A program made the translations under genes and the position numbers. From Luteimonas padinae (GTDB taxonomy: Bacteria; Pseudomonadota; Gammaproteobacteria; Xanthomonadales; Xanthomonadaceae): a stretch of 64,000 nucleotides of DNA. Positions 17,064 to 27,030 of the stretch are shown piece after piece. Location: NCBI RefSeq assembly GCF_014652935.1, contig NZ_BMZT01000003.1, positions 124,001 to 188,000 of the forward strand, given 5' to 3'. Positions within the stretch are counted from its first letter, which is position 1; every line of letters begins with the position of its first letter. Below the pieces are notes generated by a model. That model worked only from the letters and a program-made list of their open reading frames with translations, was not told the DNA's origin and did no database searches.

Positions 17064-18209
17064 CTAAGCTCGGCTCCATTCCGTGACTTCATCGTCGTAC
17101 TGGAGCACGGCGGCGTCTGCCAGTTCGTCGATCAAATGCGCATAGACCATGGTCGTCTGTATGGATTCGTGGCCTAGCTGTCGTTGCAAGAACACGATTG
17201 GCTCAATGGTCTTGTCACCTTGCTGCATGGAATTCAGGGTGTGAGTTGCATAGGTGTGCCTCAACATATGCGGCCACACCTTGATGCCGACACTGGCGCC
17301 AAGGTTGCGGACGATCCGCTCAATTCCCTTTCCGCCGGCTGCAAAAGGGTTTCCATCCTGGTTCAAGAACAGTGCATTCGATTGAGAGGCACCTTGTCTC
17401 GCCCGCTCTCCGCGGACCTGAACGAAGTAGTGCCACAGGTCTTTCATGAAGTTCCGGCTGATGTAGATGGTTCTCTCCTTGTTGCCTTTGGTTCGCATGC
17501 CGTGTCCATCTTCCGGATCCAGGTGAACTCTGATGTTCTTGGGCGCATGGCCAAGGCGTGCGGGAGCGATCAGGTAGGCGTAGGGGAATGTGGCGATCTC
17601 TTCGCGACGAAGTCCCGTCTGTAGTCCCATGCGCACAATCATTTTGTGGTGGGGATTGTGCGCTGTGGCGAGCAGTTGCTGGATCTGGTCTGTCGACAGA
17701 AACTGTGGAAGCGTCTTCCTCATCTTTGGCATAACGCTAGTCGATGCGACCTCGTCGCCGGAACTGTCGATGTGCTCGAGGAGCGTGTCTGCTTTCGGTG
17801 CTAGAACAATCTCCCTTGAAAACGGAAGTGTCTCGATCCAGTTCTGCTTGTGGGCGTATTTGTAGAACTCACAGATCAGATACAACCTTTGCCTGACCGT
17901 GTTCAGGCTCAGCCCTATCGTGTCCTTGCAGTAGTCGCGATATGCAGCAACTGGTGTGTGATCCTCTGCCTTCGGGGTGTCGTTCCAGACTAGGTCGTGC
18001 GCTTCGAGAAAGCCGAAGTAGTCGTACAGCGCTTGCCCATAGACCTTCCAACTCTTGGCGGATCCAACCCTTCCCCGTTGCAGGAGGTGATATCGGAGGA
18101 ACGTGTTGGCTGGCGAGACGCCGACCATTTCTGAATCAAGCAGGATCGGGAAGTCGCGATACGAAACGCCGTGCAGCTTGAAGTCGTCCGTGGACCAAAT
18201 CAGTTCCAT
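17064..18209 (-). CDS. IntA-like tyrosine recombinase (Tn554 TnpA-like)
   Basis: 381 aa phage-integrase-family recombinase with SAM-like N-terminal and catalytic C-terminal domains. All six catalytic positions are present: R201 (TGLRREEIA), K241 (RTKGNKERT), H314-x-x-R317 (PHMLRHTYATH), H347 (QLGHESIQTT) and Y356 (MVYAHL). It is the first gene of the recombinase module. Its start is about 160 bases from the junction with the truncated DUF4442 gene, so it is the end-proximal recombinase, as intA is in SEs. Probably active. Confidence 0.88.
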   Translation of the reverse strand: MELIWSTDDFKLHGVSYRDFPILLDSEMVGVSPANTFLRYHLLQRGRVGSAKSWKVYGQALYDYFGFLEAHDLVWNDTPKAEDHTPVAAYRDYCKDTIGLSLNTVRQRLYLICEFYKYAHKQNWIETLPFSREIVLAPKADTLLEHIDSSGDEVASTSVMPKMRKTLPQFLSTDQIQQLLATAHNPHHKMIVRMGLQTGLRREEIATFPYAYLIAPARLGHAPKNIRVHLDPEDGHGMRTKGNKERTIYISRNFMKDLWHYFVQVRGERARQGASQSNALFLNQDGNPFAAGGKGIERIVRNLGASVGIKVWPHMLRHTYATHTLNSMQQGDKTIEPIVFLQRQLGHESIQTTMVYAHLIDELADAAVLQYDDEVTEWSRA

Positions 18210-18366
18210 TCTGCGGCCCCCTGGATCTGTTCCTGCAGGGGAGAGACAGTTCGATCGCTAGAGTGGCCTTGATGCTTGCAGCAGCCTTGCTTGAAGCACG
18301 TCAATGTGCGCTCTCCGCTGGGTGAGCCAGCAGGCTAGCACAAGGTAACGATTCTGAGGCCCCCTA

Positions 18367-18555
18367 TCAGAACGGATCGGTCATGGCGAACAGGCTGCCG
18401 CCGAAGTGCGTGCCGACGTAGTTGCGGTTGTACCAGCGCTGGCGCAGCTCGACGCGGGCGTGGCGGTAGTCCTCGGCCAGCGCGGTGATGCGGATTCCGG
18501 AGAACAGGAACGGCGGCCACGCGTTCATGCCGTGGCGCAGGGTCGACGCGCGCAC
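18367..18555 (-). pseudogene. Truncated DUF4442 (thioesterase-fold) gene, 5' part
   Basis: 62 codons from MRASTLRHGMNAWPPFLFSG to GTHFGGSLFAMTDPF, followed at once by TGA TAG. This matches the N-terminal part of DUF4442 hot-dog-fold proteins, which normally continue for roughly 80-100 more residues after MTDPF. It starts 3 bases after the thioredoxin stop, so it was the second gene of that operon. The break coincides with the intA-side end of the mobile element, so insertion is the likely cause. The missing 3' part is not present elsewhere in the window. Confidence 0.72.
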
Positions 18556-18558
18556 CGG

Positions 18559-19434
18559 TCAGGAGAGCAGCAGCGAGGACATCTGCCGGCGGTAGCGCGA
18601 GACCAGGCCGCCGTCCTCGATGACGCGGAAGGCCTCGATCAGGGCCTTGCGCGGCAGTCCGTCGTCGAAGCCGCGGTCGCGCCGCAGCATCTCCATGAAC
18701 TGCTCCAGCGCCGCCTCGTGGCGGCCCTCGACCATGTGCCGGGCGCCGAGCAGGTGGCGGGCACGGAGGTCGGACGGGTCGGCGGCAAGCGCCGACTCGA
18801 GGCTGGCCGCCGGCGGTGCGTCGCGCAGCAGCGCCGCGAAGCCGAGTGCGGCGCGGGCACGCAGGGCGCGGTCGTCGGTGGCGAGGTTGGCGGGCAGCGC
18901 GTCGAGCAGGCGGCCGGCCTCGTCGGTGGCGCCGGTGGCGAGCAGGGCGACGGCGAGGTCGAGCCGGAGCGCGTCGTTGTCCGGCGCGGCGGCGGATTCG
19001 GCGCGCAGGCGCTCGACTTCCGCGTGCGGATCCGCCGGCGCGGCTTCGGCGACGGTCGCGTCATCGGCGGGCGCCGCGGCGGGAACGATGCCGTGGCCGG
19101 CCAGGAACTCGCGCAGCTGGCCTTCGGGCATCGCGCCGGGGAAGCCATCCACCGGCTGGCCACCCTTGACCAGGATGATGGTCGGGATCGAGCGGATCTG
19201 GAATGCGCCGGCCAGCTGCTGCTCGCGGTCGACGTCGATCTTCGCGAGCACGAAGGTGCCGTTGTACTCGGCCGCGAGCTTCTCGAGGATCGGGCCGACG
19301 GTCTTGCAGGGTCCGCACCATTCGGCCCAGAAGTCGATCAGCACGGGCACCTGCAGCGAGCGGTCGAGGACGTCGGCCTCGAAGTTGTCGGCGGTGGCGT
19401 CGAAGGCGTGCGTGGTGGCGTGTGCTTGGGGCAT
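18559..19434 (-). CDS. cnoX: Thioredoxin/CnoX-like chaperedoxin
   Basis: 291 aa. Residues about 10-110 are a thioredoxin fold with active site WAEWCGPCKTVGP, so both redox cysteines are present (E. coli CnoX/YbbN has lost one). The C-terminal half is made of TPR-like Ala-rich helices ending in the conserved DDGLPRKALIEAFRVI region of YbbN. This architecture is that of a chaperedoxin that protects proteins from oxidation and hands them to chaperones. The start at 19434 (MPQAHATTHAFDATADNFE) fits the family. It is transcribed with the truncated DUF4442 gene and lies divergent from a DUF998 gene. Confidence 0.88.
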   Translation of the reverse strand: MPQAHATTHAFDATADNFEADVLDRSLQVPVLIDFWAEWCGPCKTVGPILEKLAAEYNGTFVLAKIDVDREQQLAGAFQIRSIPTIILVKGGQPVDGFPGAMPEGQLREFLAGHGIVPAAAPADDATVAEAAPADPHAEVERLRAESAAAPDNDALRLDLAVALLATGATDEAGRLLDALPANLATDDRALRARAALGFAALLRDAPPAASLESALAADPSDLRARHLLGARHMVEGRHEAALEQFMEMLRRDRGFDDGLPRKALIEAFRVIEDGGLVSRYRRQMSSLLLS

Positions 19435-19536
19435 GGTCCGATCCAGGATGCGATACGCATGAGATTGTGCCAGTGCTTGCCGTTTGCAAGCCGGCGGAGC
19501 GAGGATGCGCGCTGCATCCACGAGGCACCTCGACGC

Positions 19537-20151
19537 ATGACGACAGCAGCTCCGGACGGCCATGACCTTGCGGCACGCGTCGCGGGCGTGGCGGCCGCGG
19601 GCTGTTTCGCGGCGGCGCTGGCCGGGTTCGGCGCGGCGCTGGAGGGCTATGGCCACGCGCACTGGCCGGTGGCGCTGCTGGGTGCCGCGGGCGTTCCGCG
19701 CGCGGCCGGATTCAACCTGCTGGGCTATCTGATGCCCGGTCTGCTCGCCGGGTTCGTGGCCCTGCGCAGGCGCGCGGCGCTGCCGCAGGGGGCCGGTCTG
19801 GCGGCGCGCCTGGGCTGGTCGCTGGCGCTGCTGGCGGCGCTGGCCTTCGCGGCCCAGGGACTGCTTCCGCTGGATGCCTCGGCGCCCGACGCCGGGCGCG
19901 GCCGCCTGCATGGCGTCGCGTGGGCGCTGTGGGGGATCGCGTTCGCCGCGGCCGCGGCGTTGCTGGCGGTGGCTGCGGTGCGTGGCCGCCGGCCGCTGGC
20001 GGCGTTTGGTCACCTGGGCGCGGGCGGGCTGGTGTTCACGCTGAGCTGGCTCGCGGCCGAGGCCGTGCCGGCGCCACTGGCCCAGCGCCTGGCCTTCGCG
20101 GCCTGGTTCGCGTGGGTGTCCTGCGTCCCCTGGGGCAGGCCGATGCGTTGA
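19537..20151 (+). CDS. DUF998-family membrane protein
   Basis: 204 aa with six hydrophobic segments and short loops. The motif FNLLGYLMPGLLAGFVALR in the first half is typical of DUF998 proteins. The ATG at 19537 is preferred over upstream in-frame codons that run antisense to the thioredoxin gene. It stands alone, divergent from the thioredoxin gene and convergent with a diguanylate cyclase gene. Function unknown. Confidence 0.72.
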   Translation: MTTAAPDGHDLAARVAGVAAAGCFAAALAGFGAALEGYGHAHWPVALLGAAGVPRAAGFNLLGYLMPGLLAGFVALRRRAALPQGAGLAARLGWSLALLAALAFAAQGLLPLDASAPDAGRGRLHGVAWALWGIAFAAAAALLAVAAVRGRRPLAAFGHLGAGGLVFTLSWLAAEAVPAPLAQRLAFAAWFAWVSCVPWGRPMR

Positions 20152-20167
20152 GGCGGACCCGCCGTCC

Positions 20168-21874
20168 TCAGCCGATGCCGGCCGCGGCGTGCAGGACCCG
20201 GTTGCGGCCTTCCGCCTTCGCCCGGTACAGCGCCGCGTCGGCGACCTCGAACAGCAGTTCGGGTGTCACGCCGTCCTGCGGGAACGTCGCCACGCCGATC
20301 GAGACCGTCACCGCACCCAGCGTGCGGCCGTTGTGCGAGATCGTCTGCTGGGACACGGCGCGGCGGATCGCTTCGGCGCGCGCGACCGCGCTGGCGGCGT
20401 CGGTCTCCGGCATCACGATGGTGAATTCCTCGCCGCCGTAGCGGCAGGCCATGTCCTCGGCGCGCACCAGCGACGCGATGCAGCGGCCGGCGTGCGCCAG
20501 CACAGCGTCGCCTGCGCTGTGGCCCTGGCTGTCGTTGAAGCTCTTGAAGTGGTCGATGTCCAGCACCAGCAGCGCCAGCGGGAGGCGGCGGCGCTCGCAG
20601 CGCAGCATCTCGCGGCGCAGACTCTCTTCGAAGTAGCGGCGGTTGAAGAGGCCGGTCAGCGGATCGCGGAGCGACTGCTGGCGCAGGGTCTCGCGCAGCC
20701 GCAGGTTGGCGATCGCCAGCGCGAGCTGCTCGCCCATCAGTTCGATGATGGCCGCGTCGTTGTCCTCCTCGCCGCCGTCGACGGGACCGCTGGCGTGGAG
20801 CATGCCGAGCGTTTCGCCCTGCGCCGACAGCGGAATGCACAGCGTCGAGATCGCGGCCAGCGAGGTCCCGTGCTCGAGGTGCGCGCAGCGCACGCCACCA
20901 CCGGCGCGGTTGTGGTGCGGCTGGCCGCGGCGCAGCGCCCAGCAGTCGCCGGGCGGGAGGGCGTCGCTGCTGGAGATCGCCGGCCGGCCGAAGCTGGCGC
21001 GGCTTTCCAGGAAGTCCCGGGACGCGCGGGCGAGGTAGCACTGGCCGCCGAGGTGCGGCAGCAGGCGTTCGAAGGTGCAGGACGTGAGCTCCATGGCCTC
21101 GTCCAGGTTCTGCGCGCTCTGCAGCAGCCCGGTGTACTCGCTGATCGCCCAGCGCTGCGCGGACAGGCGCTCGGTCATGGTCTGGGCCCGCTGCAGCTCC
21201 GCCAGCGCCCCGCGGGCTTCGCGCTCCAGGTTGCGGTTGTGGCGGTTCTCGCGCGACAGGCTCACCAGCAGGGTCCAGAGCGTTGCCAGCGACACCGCCA
21301 GGCTCAGCAGCACGAACCCGAGGAGCAGGTTGGCGTTGCGCTCGTTGGTGGCCCGGCGGGCGGCGAGGAGCCGCAGTTCCTCCGCGCGCATCGCCTCGCT
21401 GGCGGCATTGACGCCGTGCATGCGGGCGACCAGTTCGTCCACGCGCATGGCCGCGACCGCGGCCTTCTGGCCCTCCCGGTCCTGGATGTCGACCAGTTCC
21501 TGCATCCGCTCGATCTGCTGGGTCGACTGCCGGAGCAGGCTCTGGGCGCGCGCATGCTGCGACGGGTTGTCGCTGGTGATGCGGACCAGTTCCAGGGCCG
21601 CGTCCAGGGCCTGCGGGCCGGCGCGGTGGAACTCCCCGCGCAGCGAGGGGTGCGCGGTCAGGCGATAGCCGCGGCTGGCCGCCTGGGTGGCGGCCAGCAG
21701 CGACTGGCTGGCCTCGAGCTGCTCGATGACCTGGTGGCTGCGTTCGACCCAGCGGTTGCTCTCGGTCAGCAGCCGCACGCCGAACACCGTCGCCGCGGCC
21801 ACCGCTACCAGCAGCAGCAGCGCAGCGACGGCAGCGGCGAGGCGGTACGGCCGGAGTCGGGACGGCGGCGTCAT
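20168..21874 (-). CDS. Membrane diguanylate cyclase with CHASE3, GAF and GGDEF domains
   Basis: 568 aa from the ATG at 21874 (starts at 21886/21883 are also possible). A first membrane helix ([20 protein letters not shown]) is followed by a helical CHASE3-like periplasmic sensor, a second helix ([18 protein letters not shown]), a coiled-coil/GAF region, and a C-terminal GGDEF domain. The active-site loop is GGEEF, so synthesis of cyclic di-GMP is expected. An inhibitory I-site RAED lies exactly five residues ahead of it. No EAL domain is present. Divergent from leuS. Confidence 0.9.
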   Translation of the reverse strand: MTPPSRLRPYRLAAAVAALLLLVAVAAATVFGVRLLTESNRWVERSHQVIEQLEASQSLLAATQAASRGYRLTAHPSLRGEFHRAGPQALDAALELVRITSDNPSQHARAQSLLRQSTQQIERMQELVDIQDREGQKAAVAAMRVDELVARMHGVNAASEAMRAEELRLLAARRATNERNANLLLGFVLLSLAVSLATLWTLLVSLSRENRHNRNLEREARGALAELQRAQTMTERLSAQRWAISEYTGLLQSAQNLDEAMELTSCTFERLLPHLGGQCYLARASRDFLESRASFGRPAISSSDALPPGDCWALRRGQPHHNRAGGGVRCAHLEHGTSLAAISTLCIPLSAQGETLGMLHASGPVDGGEEDNDAAIIELMGEQLALAIANLRLRETLRQQSLRDPLTGLFNRRYFEESLRREMLRCERRRLPLALLVLDIDHFKSFNDSQGHSAGDAVLAHAGRCIASLVRAEDMACRYGGEEFTIVMPETDAASAVARAEAIRRAVSQQTISHNGRTLGAVTVSIGVATFPQDGVTPELLFEVADAALYRAKAEGRNRVLHAAAGIG

Positions 21875-21971
21875 GGCGGCCATCATAGGGCAGGAGGGTG
21901 CGGGGTCGCGTGGCGGCGGCAGTGGCCACTGGGGTAGGCTTGGCGGCCCCACTTTCCGCGGCAACCACGAC

Positions 21972-24734
21972 GTGTCCGACCCCAGCGCAGCGCCAGAACC
22001 GAACTCCTACCGACCTGCCGACGTCGAGCGCGCGGCCCAGGGCTGCTGGGAGCGCGCGCGCGCCTGGGAGGTCAGCGAGGACGACGCGCGCCCGAAGTAC
22101 TTCTGCCTGTCGATGCTGCCGTACCCGTCGGGCGCGCTGCACATGGGGCACGTGCGCAACTACACCATCGGCGACGTCATCAGCCGCCACAAGCGCATGA
22201 CCGGCCACAACGTGCTGCAGCCGATGGGCTGGGACGCCTTCGGCCTGCCCGCCGAGAACGCCGCGATCAGGAACCGCACCGCGCCGGCGAAGTGGACGTA
22301 CGCCAACATCGACCACATGCGCGACCAGCTGAAGATGCTGGGCTACGCCATCGACTGGTCGCGCGAGTTCGCCACCTGCAGCCCGGACTACTACGTCCAC
22401 GAGCAGCGCATGTTCACGCGGCTGATGAAGAAGGGTCTGGCCTACCGCCGCAACGCGGTGGTGAACTGGGACCCGGTCGACCAGACGGTGCTGGCCAACG
22501 AGCAGGTGATCGACGGCCGCGGCTGGCGCTCGGGGGCGGTGGTCGAGAAGCGCGAGATCCCGCAGTGGTTCCTGCGCATCACCGACTATGCCCAGGAGCT
22601 GCTGGACGGGCTCGACGCGCTGCCGGGCTGGCCGGAGGCGGTCAAGACCATGCAGCGCAACTGGATCGGCCGCAGCGAGGGTCTCGAGATCCAGTTCCGC
22701 GTCGACGGCGAGGACGCGCCGCTGACCGTCTACACCACGCGTCCCGACACGCTGATGGGCGTGACCTTCATCAGCATCGCCGCCGAGCATCCGCTGGCGC
22801 TGAAGGCCGCGCAGGAGGACATGAAGCTCGCCGCGTTCATCGATGAACTGCGTCGGGGCGGGGTCTCCGAGGCCGAGCTGGAGACCCAGGACAGGCGCGG
22901 CATGGCCACCGGCCTGTGGGCGATCCACCCGGTCACCGGCGAGGACGTGCCGGTGTACGTGGCCAACTTCGTGCTGATGGGCTACGGCACCGGCGCGGTG
23001 ATGGCGGTGCCGGCACACGACCAGCGCGACTGGGAGTTCGCCAAGGCGCACGGCCTGCCGGTGCGCCCGGTGATCGTGCCGCCGGCCGTGCGCGACGCAC
23101 TGGCGGAAGTGATCGGCGACGTGGCCCACGACGCCGATCCGTTCCAGGCCGCGCTCGCGGGCGGCAGCGTGGATGCCTACGACACCGCGGCCGCGGTGGC
23201 GGTGGTGCGCGACTACATGGACGGCATCGAGCAGCGCGAGGCGTACACCGAGCGTGGCTTCCTGATCGATTCCGGCGAGTACAACGGCCTCGACTTCGAC
23301 GCCGCCTTCGACGCCCTGGCCACGCGCCTGGAGGGCGAGGGCACCGGCCGGCGCAAGGTCAACTTCCGCCTGCGCGACTGGGGCGTGAGCCGCCAGCGCT
23401 ACTGGGGCTGCCCGATCCCGGTGGTCTACTGCGCCGCCTGCGGCGCGCTGCCGGTGCCCGAGGACCAGCTGCCGGTGGTGCTGCCCGAGGACGTGGCCGA
23501 CGCCTTCGCCTCGGGCGTGGTGCAGTCGCCGATCAAGGCCGACCCCGAGTGGCGCAAGACCACGTGCCCGCAGTGCGGGGGCGCCGCCGAGCGCGAAACC
23601 GACACCTTCGACACCTTCATGGAGTCGAGCTGGTACTACGCGCGCTACACCTCGCCGGGCGCGGCCGACATGGTCGACGGCCGCGCGAAGTACTGGACGC
23701 CGGTCGACCAGTACATCGGTGGCATCGAGCACGCGATCCTGCACCTGCTGTACTTCCGCTTCTACCACAAGCTCCTGCGCGACGAAGGCCTGGTGGACAG
23801 CGACGAGCCGGCGGTGAACCTGCTCACCCAGGGCATGGTCATCGCCGATACCTACTACCGCGAGGACGCGAACGGCGCGAAGGAATGGTTCAACCCCGCC
23901 GATGTCGAGGTCGAGCGCGACGAGCGCGGCCGCGTCACCGGCGCGCACCTGGCGTCGGACGGCCAGCCGGTCCGCGTGGGCGGCACCGAGAAGATGTCGA
24001 AGTCGAAGAACAACGGCGTCGACCCGCAGGCCATGGTCGACCGCTACGGCGCCGATACGGTGCGCCTGTTCTCGATGTTCGCCTCGCCGCCGACGCTGTC
24101 GCTGGAGTGGAACGAGGCCGGCGTCGAGGGCATGGCGCGCTTCCTGCGCCGCGTCTGGCGCCTGGTGCACGACCACGCCGCGTCGCTGCAGGCCATCGGC
24201 CGCCCGCCGGCCATCGACACCACCGCCCTGACGGCGCCGCAGAAGACGCTGCGCCGCCACCTGCACGAGACCATCCAGAAGGTCGGCGACGACTACGGCC
24301 GCCGCCACAGCTTCAACACCGCGATCGCCGCGCTGATGGAACTGCTGAACCACGTCGTGAAGTTCGACGACGCCAGCGACGCCGGCCGGGCCGTGCGCCA
24401 CGAGGCCCTGGAGGCGATGGTGCTGATGCTCAACCCGGTCACCCCGCACGCCTGCCATGCGCTGTGGCAGGTGCTGGGCCATGCCGAGCAGGTGGTCGAT
24501 GACGTCGCCTTCCCTGCCGTCGACCCGACGGCGCTGGTGCGCGACGCGGTCACCCTGGCGGTGCAGGTGAACGGCAAGCTGCGCGGCACCATCGAGGTGG
24601 CCGCGGACGCCGCGCGCGAGGCGGTTGAAGCGGCGGCGCTGGCCGAGCCGGGCGTGGCGCGGGTCCTGGAAGGCCTTGCGGTGCGCAAGGTCATCGTGGT
24701 CCCGGGCAAGATCGTGAACGTGGTGGCCGGCTGA
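21972..24734 (+). CDS. leuS: Leucyl-tRNA synthetase
   Basis: 920 aa class Ia synthetase that charges tRNA-Leu. The HIGH signature is HMGH in [15 protein letters not shown], the KMSKS loop is [13 protein letters not shown], and the editing domain includes [14 protein letters not shown]. The GTG at 21972 ([15 protein letters not shown]) is chosen because homologues begin about there; no strong ribosome site is visible. The stop is two bases from the end of the convergent lipoprotein gene. Confidence 0.97.
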   Translation: MSDPSAAPEPNSYRPADVERAAQGCWERARAWEVSEDDARPKYFCLSMLPYPSGALHMGHVRNYTIGDVISRHKRMTGHNVLQPMGWDAFGLPAENAAIRNRTAPAKWTYANIDHMRDQLKMLGYAIDWSREFATCSPDYYVHEQRMFTRLMKKGLAYRRNAVVNWDPVDQTVLANEQVIDGRGWRSGAVVEKREIPQWFLRITDYAQELLDGLDALPGWPEAVKTMQRNWIGRSEGLEIQFRVDGEDAPLTVYTTRPDTLMGVTFISIAAEHPLALKAAQEDMKLAAFIDELRRGGVSEAELETQDRRGMATGLWAIHPVTGEDVPVYVANFVLMGYGTGAVMAVPAHDQRDWEFAKAHGLPVRPVIVPPAVRDALAEVIGDVAHDADPFQAALAGGSVDAYDTAAAVAVVRDYMDGIEQREAYTERGFLIDSGEYNGLDFDAAFDALATRLEGEGTGRRKVNFRLRDWGVSRQRYWGCPIPVVYCAACGALPVPEDQLPVVLPEDVADAFASGVVQSPIKADPEWRKTTCPQCGGAAERETDTFDTFMESSWYYARYTSPGAADMVDGRAKYWTPVDQYIGGIEHAILHLLYFRFYHKLLRDEGLVDSDEPAVNLLTQGMVIADTYYREDANGAKEWFNPADVEVERDERGRVTGAHLASDGQPVRVGGTEKMSKSKNNGVDPQAMVDRYGADTVRLFSMFASPPTLSLEWNEAGVEGMARFLRRVWRLVHDHAASLQAIGRPPAIDTTALTAPQKTLRRHLHETIQKVGDDYGRRHSFNTAIAALMELLNHVVKFDDASDAGRAVRHEALEAMVLMLNPVTPHACHALWQVLGHAEQVVDDVAFPAVDPTALVRDAVTLAVQVNGKLRGTIEVAADAAREAVEAAALAEPGVARVLEGLAVRKVIVVPGKIVNVVAG

Positions 24735-24736
24735 GT

Positions 24737-25090
24737 TCAGCCGGCGTCGCAGGGCCCCTGCGTGAGCGTGCGCCTGGCCAGCGGGCGGCCCGACTTCGAC
24801 ACCAGGGTCACGGTCAGCCCGTCACTGGCCCATGGGCCAGTGGGTGCTTCGCCTTCCCGGACCGATGCCTGGCGCCAGTCCTTCATCGGGCGCCCGGGGC
24901 CGTTGATCCTCAGCAGGGCGGGTACCGGCTCGTCCTCCGGGATGCTCCAGCGGACCGTCACCACCTTCGGGATCGTGCACGAGGAGGTGTCGGCAATGAT
25001 CTCCAGATCCGCCCCGCGCGGCGAACAGGAGGACGCGGCGAGGACTGCGAGACCGGTGGCGGCGAGCGCCCGGACGGAACGGCCGATCAT
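24737..25090 (-). CDS. Small lipoprotein of unknown function
   Basis: 117 aa with a lipoprotein signal (VRALAATGLAVLAASSC). The mature part has two further Cys (TSSCTIPKVVTVRWSIPED and QGPCDAG) and a predicted beta-rich fold (ALLRINGPGRPMKDW), similar to periplasmic sugar- or sulfatase-associated small domains only in general character. The ATG overlaps the stop of the LtaS-like gene by 4 bases, so the two are coupled and may act together in the periplasm. No family is recognised. Confidence 0.7.
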   Translation of the reverse strand: MIGRSVRALAATGLAVLAASSCSPRGADLEIIADTSSCTIPKVVTVRWSIPEDEPVPALLRINGPGRPMKDWRQASVREGEAPTGPWASDGLTVTLVSKSGRPLARRTLTQGPCDAG

Positions 25091-26922
25091 CGGACCCGTG
25101 CCTCGAAGCCGCCGGAAAGGTTCGCACGCGCGGCCGACGTCAGGGCTTTCGCCGAGGGCGAATCCGGCTTTTTCTCGTAGTCCCGGCCCATCATGGCTCC
25201 CATCTTCCTGCTGAAGTCGAAATAGGCGTTGTCGATGCCGGCCTCGTAGGCCAGCTCGGCCGGCAGCTGCCAGGGGAAAGCGATCTCCCGCGCGGCCGGC
25301 CAGGTGTCGGAGCCCCGCCCGCGAATCAGCACCCACGGCGGTTGCTGGCTGCGGGCGGACGCACCATCGACGAAGCCGAGCTCGGGATAGGTGGCATGCA
25401 GGCCGGGCAGATGGTCGCCGAAGAACAGCAGCAGGTAGGGGCGGTTGCGCCGCTGCAGGACGTCGAGCAGGCGCGCGAACTGCGCGTCGGCGCTGCCCAG
25501 GTGGTAGAGGAGGTTGCGCAGCTCGATAGCGGCACCCTCGCCAAGGCCGTCGGGAAGACGGATCCGTTCCCATGCGTCGGCATGGAGGGCCCTGTTTGCG
25601 TCGTAGGGACCGTGGTTCTGCATGCTGATCGCAAAGGCGAACAGCGGCGTTTCCTCCGACTGGAGTTCGGCGACCAGCAGGTCGGTCATGGACTCGTCGG
25701 AGTACCAGAGGCCATCCCTGACCCCGGCCTTGCCGAACTCCTTCGCCGTGATGAACTTCTGGAACCCCATCGCCCCGTAGGCCGCCGAGCGGTTGTAGAA
25801 CGATCCCTGGTTGCCGTGGATCGCCGCGGTGCGGTAGCCGGCCTCGCGCAGGAGCAACCCCGGCAGGGTGGGCGTGGCGCGCATGTCCAGCGCCATGTAA
25901 GGGAAGCCGATGTCAGGGAAGGCGCGGTACGGCAGTCCGGTCAGGATCTCGAACTCGGTCCTGATCGTGCCGCCGCCGTAGGCCGGCACCGACATCGTGC
26001 CGCCATGCCCCGCTTCGATCCACTGCCGGACGTTGGGGATGTAGTCCTCGATATCGTCCAGTCCGCGCATGATCCGCGGGTCGAAAAAGGACTCGCTGAG
26101 CACCACGACGATGTCAGGTCGCGTGCCGGCCAGCGGGCGCGGTCCGGCGTCCCGGTCGGGCGTGGCGGCGAGCTTGCGCGCAGCGGCGCGCAGTGCCGCT
26201 TCGTCGACGTCGAAGCGGCGCGTCTTCCGCTCCAGGTGCTTGTCGACTAGGTCGGCCATGAGTCCGGAATGGAGGATGGCGGGCATGGTGCTGAACCGGG
26301 TGGGCGCGGCGACATCGTCCTGGTAGAGGCGGGGCCACGGCCATCGTGCCTGGGCAAGCGATGCGGCGGCGGCGAAGGTCAGCGCCAGCAGCGCCAGCCG
26401 GCCCGGGCCGAAGTTGCGGAACCAAGGCTTCTCGCGCCACGTCACCAGGGCCAGCAGCGCCAGCCCCGCGCCCAGCAGGACCAGCAGTCGCACGGGATCC
26501 TCGACATAGGCCCAGAAGAGCCTGATGCCCGCGAGGTCGATCCCCGTCAGGAAGTACATGTCCTCGAGTGCCACGGGCGTTTCGATCGTCCGCAGCTTGA
26601 TGCGGGACGCTTCGTAGACCAGCGCCTGCAGCGCGAACCCCATCAGGAACGAAAGCAGCAGCCGCCGCGTCGCCACGAAGAGGGCCAGGCATACGAGCAG
26701 CCCGGGCACGGCGTTGGCGGCGACGGTGGCCGGCACGCGGTAAGCGTCCACGGCCACGCCGATCGAGGCACGATCCAGGCTCCAGGTCGCGAATGCGAAC
26801 AACACGGGGAGCAGGATGGGCAGGAGCCATTTGAGCCGGGCCCTCCATGGCACGCCGGGAGCGATCTTCAATGTCCTTGTCAGCACGACTTCTGCCTGGC
26901 AACCGGTGGGTCCGAGCGGCAC
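25087..26922 (-). CDS. LTA synthase-like sulfatase-fold phosphoglycerol/phosphoethanolamine transferase
   Basis: 611 aa with four to five N-terminal membrane helices and a periplasmic alkaline-phosphatase-superfamily domain: VVVLSESFFDP, nucleophile region GGGTIRTEFEILTGL with T322 as the likely catalytic Thr, MQNHGPYDANRAL and FFGDHLPGLHATYP. This is the LtaS/OpgB group. In Gram-negatives such proteins modify periplasmic glucans or envelope glycolipids with phosphoglycerol. The GTG start is uncertain; the first 20 residues may not be translated. It lies between leuS and lptE with its coupled lipoprotein. Confidence 0.83.
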   Translation of the reverse strand: MPLGPTGCQAEVVLTRTLKIAPGVPWRARLKWLLPILLPVLFAFATWSLDRASIGVAVDAYRVPATVAANAVPGLLVCLALFVATRRLLLSFLMGFALQALVYEASRIKLRTIETPVALEDMYFLTGIDLAGIRLFWAYVEDPVRLLVLLGAGLALLALVTWREKPWFRNFGPGRLALLALTFAAAASLAQARWPWPRLYQDDVAAPTRFSTMPAILHSGLMADLVDKHLERKTRRFDVDEAALRAAARKLAATPDRDAGPRPLAGTRPDIVVVLSESFFDPRIMRGLDDIEDYIPNVRQWIEAGHGGTMSVPAYGGGTIRTEFEILTGLPYRAFPDIGFPYMALDMRATPTLPGLLLREAGYRTAAIHGNQGSFYNRSAAYGAMGFQKFITAKEFGKAGVRDGLWYSDESMTDLLVAELQSEETPLFAFAISMQNHGPYDANRALHADAWERIRLPDGLGEGAAIELRNLLYHLGSADAQFARLLDVLQRRNRPYLLLFFGDHLPGLHATYPELGFVDGASARSQQPPWVLIRGRGSDTWPAAREIAFPWQLPAELAYEAGIDNAYFDFSRKMGAMMGRDYEKKPDSPSAKALTSAARANLSGGFEARVR

Positions 26923-27030
26923 GCGGCCGTGTCTTCATTTTGTCATGGAACGCGCGAGCGGCGGCCGGCGGCATGCGAACCTGCCAGTCGCGGTTGCCGG
27001 CGCGCCGCCGCCTCGTCCACACTGCGCGCC

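Larger units (their letters stand above)
13124..18369 (-). mobile_element. SE-like integrative element core (intA-tfp-intB-srap), one end at about 18369
   Basis: Four tightly packed genes encode two apparently active tyrosine recombinases, a degenerate recombinase-fold protein and a small HTH/coiled-coil protein, in the order and sizes of the core of strand-biased circularizing integrative elements. RIT elements (three shorter recombinases) and Tn554 are more distant relatives by layout. The intA-side end is placed at 18366-18370, where a DUF4442 gene stops abruptly. The end carries an imperfect inverted repeat (CTGAGGC ... CTATCAG). The other end is not found. The cargo probably continues left through the EptA and czc genes and beyond base 1. 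Confidence 0.65.

Noticed and set aside
13124-18209. RIT (recombinase in trio) element
   Set aside because: RIT recombinases are shorter and all three have catalytic residues; here the middle protein is degenerate and a fourth HTH gene is present, so an SE/Tn554-like module fits better.
20010-24482. A 1490-codon open frame on the minus strand
   Set aside because: It is antisense to leuS, GGDEF and DUF998 coding DNA; its Ala/Arg/Gly/His composition is that of a GC-driven shadow frame.
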